Shown here in pieces: positions 1-11,600 of a stretch of DNA of 31,011 bases; within the stretch, counting starts at the first letter, position 1; each line of letters starts with the position of its first letter. Made by a program: the position numbers and the translations under genes. The stretch comes from Sphacelaria rigidula (Eukaryota > Phaeophyceae > Sphacelariales): assembly GCA_964200075.2 (NCBI GenBank), contig CAXNAA020000053.1, positions 1 to 31,011 of the forward strand. Reading direction: 5' to 3'. Under the pieces are notes generated by a model. It was not told the origin of the DNA. It searched no databases and saw nothing but the letters and a program-made list of their open reading frames with translations.

Positions 1-445
1 TTGAACCTCATCTCAAATTTAAACCTCAATTCGCACAATTTGTTGTTGAATGAGTCCCCCCCCCCCCTCCCTTCTCCCCTCCCTTCTCCCGCCGCCAACT
101 CTGTAGAGTCCGTCTTTTTTTGTGGAGGCGTCGGTGCTCTTGAAAAGGCATAGCACCCGACGGTACATGGTGAATGTCTACTTGTAGCGTTTAGATGTTT
201 TGCTCGACGACGGTAACGACTCAGGAGGAGCATGGACAGCCAGGAAGGTCGTCTCATGTGAAAGTGTAATTGCAATCGATGCGGTTCTCATGTTAGTCTC
301 AATCGTGGGCAGTAGTTTCGTGTTCAAAGCATCGCAGAATACCCCACCAACCCGACGCTGCTGATCACGGAGGCATATGTTAACCTCCTCCCGCTATCTT
401 GCACCCACCAAATATATGGCGTAACCTGGTGCTGGCAACAACCAG
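1..445. other. Presumed intron, no coding seen
   Basis: I find no exon here, although the IPT domain that ends in the next exon must begin upstream, so this is probably intron. It has a 12-base C run at 56-67 followed by a C/T-rich stretch to about 95. The 3' end reads as an acceptor with AG at 444-445. Confidence 0.5.
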
Positions 446-2630
446 GTCATCGGTCGAGTTGTAAGCAACACACAATTGGAGTGTGCCTCGCCGTCAGTCC
501 AAGTCGCGGGAACGGTCTCCGTATCTGTCAGTTTCCAGTACACCAAGATCACCCAACGGAAAACTGACTTCGCTGCGGAGGGCAGTTTCACGAGCTTGAG
601 CTGGGACAATACACTTACATTTGATTTCTACCCTACCGAAATGATTTCCGGTCTGCAACCTTACGAGGGCCCCGTACGAGGCGGAACAACCGTTTCAATC
701 CGTGGATCGCAGTTCCGCAACACAACGAAATTGGTCGCGAGGTTCCAGTCTCCAGGCAACTCCGTCAATACCACCGCCGCCACCACCGACGATATGCTTC
801 CCCCGTATTCCGTGGTACCGGGTCGTTTCGTCAGCGATGTAGAAGTGAGGGTGCAAACGCCAAAGTGTCCTGCCGGTTCGAACGGTGGGTCTTTCACGGT
901 AGGGGTTTCGTCAAACGGCGAGGACTTCACATCTTTCGAGCAGGGTCCATTGTTCTTTTACGACGCAAGCGAGCCGTTCGTCGAGGGAATATCCCCGACG
1001 ATTCTACGTGAAGGGGGCGGCGAGACTTTGACCATTTATGGCTCAGGCTTCCCGGAAACATATCCCAACACCATCGTGTGCACATTTGGCGAGGACTCGG
1101 TGATTCCGGCAATTAGACGTTCAGCCGACGTATTGAGCTGCCTTTCACCCCCGCACGAACCGGGGACCGTAGCAATCACCGTGACTTCTTACGGACAGTC
1201 CTTTGCATCCGACTACAATATTCTGGTGGAGTATGTTGGTGCCTTACGCGTGACTTCCTCGTCGCCTACGCTCGGGCCTTCGCGTGGTGGAACAGCAGTC
1301 ACCGTTCACGGAGAAGGTTTTCACGCAAAATATGAATATCTATGTGCTTTCGGGTTGACGCAGCCACCGACCATCGCTACCTTCGTCAACGTTTCTGCTA
1401 TAGTATGCACCGCACCCGCGCTATCTCGTGCAGAGGATCAAGGACAGGCTACGCTCGTGATACGAATAAATGGAAACGAAGGTGCGTACGGAGACAGCGC
1501 AGGTGTGGCATCGGGTGGTCAATATGCCACCATGAACGCAACAGACGGAGAGAACAGTTCCCTTTTGCTACCTCTAACGTTCCTGTATCACGATGATATC
1601 GATGTTATGGTGCTTTCCCCGTCGAACGGGCCCATGTCTGGTGGAACCGCTGTGCGGATATCGGGGTCCGGCTTCTTGAACCTTCCACAAGCGGCTTGTC
1701 AGTTCGGGGGTGGTAAAGCAACTCCCGCAAGAGTGATCGACGAATTCACGTTAGTCTGCACTGCGGGTTCAGCCGTCGCCGCGATCACCAGTGGGAACGG
1801 CAGTAAACATAGGCACACAGCGGACCTTCCCGTAGAAGAAATAGGAGTACCCGTGACGGTAACTGCCAATGGGGTAGACTTCTCTTCGGTGAGCTCCACC
1901 GCCATGTTCTACTACGACCACGAAGTGGTAGTGCATGCTTTGCGGCCCGATCATGGGCCAGCTACAGGTGGAATGCGTGTGACCGTTGTAGGGTCCGGGT
2001 TCCGGCGGGATGAACACTTGGCGTGCATGTTCGGCATCGAAGTAGTCCCGGCAGAGTACTTGAACAACAAGAAAATCGCGTGCATTGCTCCGGCGCAGTC
2101 GCGGTTCTCTGTGGTGTCTGTCTCTGTCACACTCAACGGTCAAGATTTCGCTCCTAACCGCCCAGCCGTAGGTGAAGTAGGGGTGCATGAAGGGCCCATG
2201 TTTACCTACACTGCTCATGCTGTGGTTACAGCAGTTCAGCCGAAAACCGGTCCCAGCCGCGGAGGAACTGTAGTGCGTGTTTATGGCGCAAACTTCGCCA
2301 ATACGACACTGTTGCGATGCAAGTTCGGTGGGGTCGCACAACCCGTTGCACACTTCGTTTCCCCCGAGATCGTTACGTGCGTGTCCCCGCCAGTTCCTGT
2401 GGGCACGGGTCGTGTGCATCTCGAGGTTTCGGACCACCACCAAGCGATGCCTGCGTCGTCTTCTTCTGATCGCAGCACCGGCACACACGCAGATTGGTTG
2501 GTTGAAGATTTGACGCTTTGGACAAACAACGGGGTCGAGTTTTCCTTCATCGTAGATGCGCAAGTTCGTTCCGCTCTCCCGTCCGCGGGTCCCACTTCAG
2601 GAGGAACTAGGGTCAGCCTTGTTGGATCAG
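446..2630 (+). CDS. Exon with six complete IPT/TIG domains and parts of two more
   Basis: The frame is open from 446 to the donor GTATGA at 2631 (exit phase 1). An in-frame stop at 422-424 forces an acceptor between 425 and about 470, and the AG at 444-445 fits. Domains: the end of an IPT (V-S-N-T-Q-L-E-C-A-S-P) to about 640, then IPTs at about 641-976, 977-1246, 1247-1600, 1601-1927, 1928-2224 and 2225-2566, then the start of another at 2567. Each shows the family signature: P-x-x-G-P-x-x-G-G-T-x-V near the start, a G-x-G-F turn, C-x-F-G, a second cysteine in C-x-(S/A/T)-P, and a closing aromatic F-x-Y-Y/H. The 641-976 copy has R where the first cysteine is expected (A-R-F). The long minus-strand open frame opposite is a shadow. 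A 313-base intron follows, in which I see nothing else. Confidence 0.85.
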
Positions 2631-5600
2631 GTATGACAAAAATATTGTTTGCAGTGCAAAACCTCATGGCCGTACTGCACTACTCATACCCCTATCAGCC
2701 TTCTTGTCAGAACACTGTCGTGTGGTGTTCATAAACGTAAACCACTACATGCATGATGAAAGGAGAATGCTTGGATAGATTGAAGACGAATGAAAAAGAC
2801 ACAGACTAACCGACATTTCCGTCAGTATCGAGCGGTGACTGAATATTGACAATGGTTGAAGGCTAACCGATAGTCCTGACAATGCCAGGCGTTGACTGAC
2901 ACGTGCATGTAAAATACAAACCCGTTGGTAAATGTCGGATTAGGGTTTGGCGATCTGCCGGGCCTCGGCTGCAGATTCGGCGGTGTCGTGGAAGAAGCTG
3001 GCGGCGATATGTTCGAGGCGAATACTGCCCAACCCCGCCACATTTCCTCGATGGAAGTTTCCGCGATCTATGTATCACCCACAGAGGTGGTTTGCATGGC
3101 ACCGGCATGGTCCCCTGAATCACTTCTCGCGGAAGAGCAGAGGAGCGGGACGGTGCGGGTGGCTGTTACGGTTAACGGGCAAAACTACGGACTAGAGATG
3201 GCCCAATTTACGTACTACTCAACGCCGCAGGTATAGTACGGGTGTGTGTGAAACGTTGATTTCAGCCGTTGTGAATATGAGAACGTGGGTAGCGAACGAA
3301 AATCCAGTTTAGGAGAGGCAGCTCGATGCGGGGGTAGTGACCCGACCCGCGATACCAACATGCAAGGCGTGTGCCGGGTGAGAAGTGAGTTGATATCTGG
3401 TGACTACGGACCCGTCCCGAGGAAGAAGAGAGGGTCAAATTTCGGCGAGAGAATTGTTAAATACGTGATGCAGGCTCCCTAAAGCGCCTTTGAGTAAAAT
3501 ATCTCTACGGCTGCGACTATAAGGCTCGTATACACGTAACCAATGTATTAAATGCCGGAACAGTTGACGGAAACGGTGATGTTCAATTGGTGGCGGTTTG
3601 TTCCCTTACTGCCCCATATCTCCACGCGAAACCATGTACTGGCCGAATGGTGTGCAGGTGTACTCCGTATCACCCGACCGTGGTCCGACCACCGGCGGCA
3701 CCGTCGTGACAGTTTCGGGCGTCAATATTTCATCTGCGGCGACTCACCGAGCATCAAGCGACGGAGGAATATTGTGTCGGTTCGGAGGACCGGGTGGACA
3801 AATTGTACGGGGAGTTCCACTTCCGGGAATCGATGCTGTCGAGTGCGAAACTCCCCCTCACCCGGGAGAAGATCCTGACATAGAGGTATTTATATGGAGT
3901 GGTGGGCAAGGGCATGAATATCTGAGCAAGGAAATGGGTCTTAACGAAGAAAACCAGACGAAGAGCTCCTTGCCACTCGCCGAGTTACGAACCTTTCTGT
4001 ACTTACTCTCGAGAAATGTCTCCCTTAGTATTTCTCGAGAACTACTTGCTCGACAACGTTCAGGTCCAATCTGTTATTTACTAGCACAACTCTGACATTC
4101 GACGGCATGACACCGCGGCCACTTCTAATATATTTGTATTTACTATAGTTCGTGGCAACACAAGTACGTGCTTGAAGCGGGAAAAACATTTAAGTCTCGA
4201 GGATAGTTTGAAGGAAATGCTTGAATTTTGCGCACGTTGCAGGTACAACGGGTATCGATCATTGGTCCCGCGAAGCAACCGGAGGTGCAGGTTGTCGAAG
4301 CCCTAGCTCTGCCCGAGGGGGATCCTGTCTACAATGTCTCCATTCGGGGCTGGGGTTCGCAGAAAGAAGTACAAGAGGTCAGGGTTGGGGCGGTGCACGC
4401 TGCAAACGAGACGGCAATTGAGGTGCGTTCGCCTGATATATTATTACATTTCAAGCGGAGTATCAGATTACTGGTACCAAGGAACACACGTGCTGTAGGT
4501 GACGAGCGCAAAACGGAAGTCGCGATTTTTGCGGCGGTGCGTTGTGGTAGACGCATGTCCAGGCGATGAAATTACAAGCGCGTTATTTATGAGGCCTTTC
4601 ATTCTCATGAATATTTTTACACTCGGAAGGATACGAGGCTTCGTGGCTAGTTAGGTCTTTTGTCATGCGTTACCCCATGGCAATAGCTAGCGCGTACAAA
4701 TATGCAGCGGATAGTCTTTGGTAGACCCGTAAAACGGAGCACTCTTTTACGGATCAAGAGGTACCAGTCTCCAAGGTGCCCCTCGGATCGTTGAACCACA
4801 CAGGTTATCCACACTTCGATGGAACTGGCTCGCGAGGTGCAACGTGTGACCGTGGATGCTTCAGCAAACATTAGCGAGGTGAGAGATACGGCATATTGAG
4901 TAAGTACCAGGCGCGAACAATGTCAATGTTGGGGCAAGCCAGTGGGTCTCTGAAGCCTACAGGCTGGTCTGCCGAAGAACCATGAAATATACCGTCTGGA
5001 TCTTTCTCGGTGAGATTCAGGAGTGTGGCGTGAAACTTCGCAATCATCACTCTGTGCGCAAAATAACCATGTACCTTCCTGCGGAGGGAAACGCCTTTTC
5101 AACGCGAGGGTCTTACGATATTATTCATTTCGGAACAATTCACCCTTTTTCGCGCGAAATACACCCTCATGCTAAAGTCGATGATGAAAAATGAGCATAT
5201 CACAACCTTGATGTGTCTGGGTACACTTACGACACATGCCGTCTTTGATTCGTGAAAGGCCACGAGAGGGGAGTAAGGAAGCATGAAGAAAACACGCGAT
5301 TCTCGAGAAAAACAACTCTCGTATTTGATTCTTTGCCCATGGTTGCGAAGAGTTGGGGAGTAAAATTTCGCACCCATGTGTCCATTAAAAAAACAAAAAG
5401 TGATGTTTTCAATAACACAATCAGTATGGATGATATCACTAGTTCCATGTCTTTGCCTTGAAATCCAATATTATCGGAAATCCGGCTTGTTCGGGACGGG
5501 TTTTTTTCTCGCTAAAAGTATAAATATCTCGATCGGAGAGAGGGAAATAAAAAGGCTTGTTCGGGACGGGTTTTTTTCTCGCTAAAAGTATAAATATCTC

Positions 5601-8600
5601 GATCGGAGAGAGGGAAATAAAAATAAGCAATAGCCACGATCACGTTCGTTTGCAGCTGTGCACATGCCGCCCCCCCGGTGTTCTAATGATCCGACTGTCC
5701 CCATAAGGGTAGAGAGAACGTGGGATCGTGCGTACCACCAGATACGTTGAGTTTTTCTTCGAAGATTTTTCGCCGTCGAAAGCGTGAAGATATGAGTAGA
5801 CAAAAAAGTAGTTGCCTGGGTTTGTTTGACGAGAGTTGACGTGGCGCGGTAGCGTTGGTCATGATTCAATACGCGATACCAAGACGTGAGACCAAGACAT
5901 TAGGGGTGTACCGGGGGAGTGATGGATTAATTCCTTGAGACCACGGGCTAGTCCTGAGGGAGGGAGGGGGTCTAAATTGAGACAAAAAAGAAAACGTGTG
6001 TAAATATTTTCGGCTTGTGACTCGTAAAAATGACGAGGGAGAGAGGTGACAAGCTCAAGAGGGTCAGAACTTCTTCAGGGACCACACTTGTCTGATTTGA
6101 CCGTTTCCCTGTGATTACTTTGAGCTGTGAAGTAAGAATGCAGTGTTTTGTGAATTCAAAAGACAAACACGGCATTTTCTTCATGAGCTAAGAAGAATCG
6201 TGAAATAACTGCGACCTGTACTATATTCGAGTATAATATCGCAAAGTTCCGCCCGTCACCAGTATGCAGCGCTTCCGTTCAAAAAGTTGTTTTCAGCGAG
6301 CGTATCATTTCCGTGTCCACCTTGCTCTCCGGAATACTGTGCTTGCCCATAAATGAACACCCTTGGCCTCTGGTCGAGGATATTACTAGGATGGGTGCTA
6401 CGTTACTGTTGTTCCGCAAGAACTCCATATCCACAGCTGTAACCTCACCGATAGAATAGTATTCTTTAGGCATATCGGAAGATACGATACTTCACTCTTT
6501 TCTTCACACCTGCTTCACACAATGTTACCGGGTTTTTCCAGGTCCAGGAGATCACGGTAGCATCCTTGGACGCGTTATCTCTGTCGGGGACGTTTTCTCT
6601 ACGTCACGGCTTCCACGTGTCTTCGCCAGTGCCTTTCAACGCCTCTGCTGCCGAGGTAAAACTGATGTTTCTCAGTGTGCTACGTCCATATACCTGAAAA
6701 CGGTCGCCCTTCCGAGTGAGAGGCGACCGCCGTGCTGGATCGATGAATATGTTCAGACTGTTGGAGTCGGCGTCTGTCGACAAAGCCTTGTCCGTTGGTC
6801 CCTTCACGTAGAGAGTCTCGTTGTACTGCGTGCGAGTTCCATTTTAACTGTTTCTTTTGAAAAAATATGCCCTTCTATTCTGCAAGACAATCGGAATCCT
6901 CGCGGTCGATCTGGACTGGCTTGTTGACAGGTAGACGGTGATGCTGATCATGAAATAACCACGTCTTTTTGTTCATCCCTCCGCCCCACCCCGCCTGCCT
7001 GGATGCCCACGTCATCGGTATCGTTGTGACCGGGACGCTGATGATACCAAAACGCGGAAGGTTGAGGAGGCACTGATGGGGCTTCCAAGTTTGGGTGGGG
7101 GAATCGTTCGCAGAATTTCCTTTTATAACAGCACCACAGGCAGGGAGGGGTTTCAATACAACGTTACACTGGCGTATGCTACGGGCGATTTGGCAGCACT
7201 TTCTGTCGTGGCCTCCGATTTGTCAGGCATCGGAGTTAGCACCACGGTGACAGAGGTAAAAGCTCATATAATGCTGATGTATTGGGTCGGAACAAAAAGG
7301 CACGACTTCGCTGCTATAATGAAGGAGTAGGCTGCCAGTCCACGTGCCGACCTGGTTTAATAGTGTATTTGGTTCGTGTCACGGGCGTTAACATCATGTG
7401 CTGTGGTGTACAGGTTCCCCGCTGTGGGCAAACTTTCGATTGATTTAGCAGTGCAGCAGTGCATTCGCTGAGATAGAGACTCCTGACATCGTGTAGTTGC
7501 GCTGTTTGATAGGAGCACAGCAACACAGCTCCTTGCCGTACAGCACTGCACGAAGCAAAACAATGTTTTGCTGTGACAGTAGTGCAGCTACTTTTGTCGT
7601 GCTTCATCTTGTACGACGTCTCACGTCATGAACGTCGCGTTGTCGACAGTGCTGAGGTAACACAAAAACCTTTGCTCTTCACAGACGCACAACCTGTCCT
7701 TGCGTTTCTCACAATATATGGCAATGCAGAATTCGACTTGCCCTTTGCGCGCTGTTGCTCCAGGTTGTGAAGGGACAGCCATGCGAGGTGCAAGCAATAT
7801 CCACGAGGGCGTCAACAGGAGGCTCGTTTACTCTCACGTATAATGGGGAAACGACCCAAGACATCCCCTGGGACGCCTCGGCAGAAGTTGTTCAAGTTGC
7901 TTTAGAGGTGAGAAGAACAAGTTAGTGCAAGGAAGAACACGGGAAGCAGTGACTGTTCCGCGACCAACTTGATAGGTATCAAGCAAACACGAGTGCACTT
8001 CCTCGTCGGTGCCTCGCCTTGGTATCCAAGCGATCTGCACACCCCTATCGTTGGAGATTCGTCATTTAATTGCCCACATTCCTAAATATCTCGACTGCTG
8101 CTGAACGACTAGTAATTCCCATTCTTCATACAAACAAAACTCACGACCCGAGCCGTGCCAACCCTGAACCTCACTCTAGTTGAAGCGCCAGTCCTAACCA
8201 GTGGGACTTCCTCTACACACATTTTTGCCTGGCGTCACCGCCCACCTATCCAGGATCTGGACTCTGTGGGACGCTTGATGGTAAACCTCACGGATCCAAA
8301 TTCGTACCAACCAGGGGGTAGAACTTGGTCAGTAGCGTTTGTGGGAACCGCAGGCGATCTTGAGCTCATGACGGCTGATGCGGCGAGGCTCCTACCCTCC
8401 CCGTCTTATTTTGCTCGCGGCGAAAGTGAGAATAACGGTTACGCTGACGACGACGACGATGATGATGGCAGCATCGCCTACTGGCCTGTGGATTCGGCCA
8501 CCATAACTGTTTCGGAGACTCAGCGTGGGGAAGCTGCGACAGGTACAATATATGTTCCGAACGCAAAAACATCGTTTTCTACTACTTGGGAAATGGACAG

Positions 8601-11600
8601 ATTTCTCTATGCACTAGACGAAGGCCTATTCAGGGATACTCCACCCTGCAGGCTAGATACTACACCTTCCAGGCAAAAAATCGATACCTGGTGCCGATGT
8701 CGTTCACGCGTTGTCGTCGGTTTGCGGCTCATACGAATTCGGCCCTCGCGCCACAGGCCGAGGAGCGCATTTTCCCGCAGGGATGAGCGTGTGTTTCTCT
8801 CTCGAAAAATCGGCTCGACACTCGCCAGACCTTGCCTGCCGGGTGTCCTCGCCACCGGCACGTTGTGGACGTTAGGCGAGCGAATCCGTATCTTTTAGAT
8901 TGGGTGTGCCCCACCAAACAGTTGGTTGCTGGACAGGTCAACTAGTTCATAGAATATATTATGAGCACCCTACATTCGATAACAGTCGGCTCAACCTACT
9001 ACCTTTTGATGCTGATGGGCTACCGCGGCGGTCTTTGGACCGTAAACGTTCTTGTCACACGAACAAAACCAATGCGAAGCACCGCCTATAGGCCTTTTGA
9101 TATTTGGTACGTAAATATTTGGGCTGGAGTCTTCCGTTGCGCAAACCACGGGCTCATTTTTGTTTTTCATATGTTAGCACACACGTCTATCATGTGCCCA
9201 CGGCTGGATCCCTGGAGAGTTTGTTAAAGTACGACAATCAAATGAAATCGAATGAAAAATCGCACGAAAGCCAGTTTGGTAGCACAGGTGTTTCCATGGC
9301 GGGCGCTTGGGTATTGTTCGACACCACCAGTGACGTTCTATGAAGTATATCGCATGGCGGAAAACCGAACCTAGTTATTTGCCACGACCAAAACAGACGC
9401 ATGGGCTTCGGAGGCAGATGGCACGCCGTTTGTTTCTGGCGATGACGAAGAGTTCGATCTGGATAAAACTACCACAGTATCACAAACCCCAACCCCTTTT
9501 TCAATCGTTCTTTGGGGAACATGGACTTGGCTTCAGCGGAAGACGTATTCAAGTGCCCAACAACTGCTGGTGTGTATCATAACCACCGACTCCCGCGGTT
9601 TGTTGTATCACAACTACTGACCCCTTCAGATGGGCGTGCCTCGGGGAGTCTTGTCATCTCCTTTGACGCTGACGGTGACGGAACGATCGATGTGGACGAA
9701 CTTGCTACGCTGGGGGTCGATGCTGACAGCCTTGTTGCACAGGAGGCACTCCAAGCTCTGGAGGGGCTGCTTTTGGGAGTCGAGGTGTCTGTGGATGAAG
9801 ACAGCGAGCATCGAGCAAGAAATGGAGGTACATGGCGGCGCTGCGTTGTTCAAACTTACACGCTATTGGCCAGTTTGGGCGGGAGTAATGAGTTCAAAAA
9901 CCGATGGTAATTGTATATTTGTTGGTTCGTGTCGTATGGATCGTGAGGATATGAGCTAGGGAAATTTCGACCAACGTCGGGGGGCTGGGAGAGGGTTGAT
10001 CCAACTTTCGACGGGAAATCCACTTGTTTTATATCTTGTCTTCTCATTTCCACGCTTTTGTCGAGTTTTTTTCAGTAACTGTTTCCGGTTCTTTGTCCTG
10101 GGTATGTGTATCTTGCGACCATGGCTGTATTTGTAGTGTGTCGCTTAGTGTAATGCAGTTTATTCATCGATCCAACCATTTACCGATCAATCATGAAAAT
10201 GTCAGGCAGGTACCAAGGGAAAGATGTGTCGATTCGTTAAGCCTGCGGAGTCGTCTCGAAAACATCGTGAGGGCGACGACTTAAACTACGACTGGAAAAT
10301 CATGAAACCGTGATGATCCAGCGCTTGACTAGATACAAGAGACACACGCTGTTAACACACTAAGGGTTGACGCTTGTCACCGGTATCCTGATCGATGAGA
10401 GCTTCGGCAGGTGGCCCCTTTCGTTGTTGTCCGGATTGCATGACTGTACCCGACCGTTCGGGAAATCGCAACTGTTCAGGCACGAACAAGCACGACAGTT
10501 ACAATATGTATCTTCTGAACGGGCGCCGAATATCCGCCCTGTTCAGCGTGGTGCAAATCAGAACAATAACACATTACCAGAGTGTTTGTACATCGAACAC
10601 CACATAAGCTTTTCCTCGCGTGCGGAAACTGACCGGTCAATGATACGTTTCAACAGGCACTGCATGGCTCATAACCTTTCCCGAAGGAAATAACTATGAC
10701 GCTCTCCAGGTTGATGTTTCGGGCGTGGCAGGAACATCTCCGTTCGCGCTTGTCGAAGAGGTGCGAGAAGCTATTGACTTTGCGGTATTGTGTGTTTGAT
10801 AGTAGTTATGGTAGTGGCGATGCACCCGCTGCGGCTTGCAGCTATCATTCAGCATTGCGGCGAGTCGAACAAGATACAATTTTGATTTTAGCGACAACTA
10901 CGTTGGATGAAGAAAAACTCTCATTTTGCTTTGCTGACAAATTGCCGAACAAAATCGATATTTGCACGACAATCCGTTAATTATGTTGGTTTGTTTGGCA
11001 TACTCGGAAATAAAAATGGTACAAAAACAAAGACGCCGCTTCGTACATGATTTTGCCCCTGAAGACTTGGAGTACTCAAAGTCGTGTGTACGCACCTGGC
11101 ATCGTGCAGTAACAGCAGCTTCCTGAGCACGCATTTCTAAAATAGCCTGCTAGTTAATGGTAGCTGTCCGTTTTCGGGATGCATCCTCTGCCGATGTGAT
11201 TGGTGCAGTAGTTTGCAGCTGCAATAGGGGGCTTTCGTATTGTTTTCGTAGTCGGCGATTTTCAATAGTATTTTCGAGTGCCACCGCTCATCTCCGTGAA
11301 AGTTTGATCCCAAAGTTTGAGGATTGAGATATAGTAGGCATGCGTTCCACATTCCGAAACAAGATCATTTCTGCACTCAAGATTGAACTGATTACGGGCT
11401 GACCGTTTTCGGGGATCCTGCGGCTACCCATCCCCAGCTTCTGATCCTTGGGTATTTTTGCTGGATTGAAGCAATCCCGCTCGTTGTTGTAAACAAACAA
11501 AACATAGTGTTCTTTTTTGTTAAATTTCTACCTATTCATTGCGCCAGAGCTGGAAAACTGTGTTTTTTGGCCCAATGACGGTCGATAGCACCCCCATGAT

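Larger units (their letters stand above)
4879..6541. other. Intron of 1.66 kb carrying repeats
   Basis: No coding is seen. It contains the perfect 70-bp tandem duplication at 5484-5623 and copy B of the SINE-like repeat at about 5665-5985. Several short open frames on both strands show no family motif. Confidence 0.6.

Noticed and set aside
1769-2563. Minus-strand open frame of about 264 codons
   Set aside because: It lies opposite the strong IPT exon, is arginine- and histidine-rich without any motif, and is best read as a shadow.
9665-9700. Reading the calcium loop as a calmodulin-type gene
   Set aside because: There is only one loop, with no flanking EF-hand helices and no second hand. 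It sits in frame inside the repeat module.
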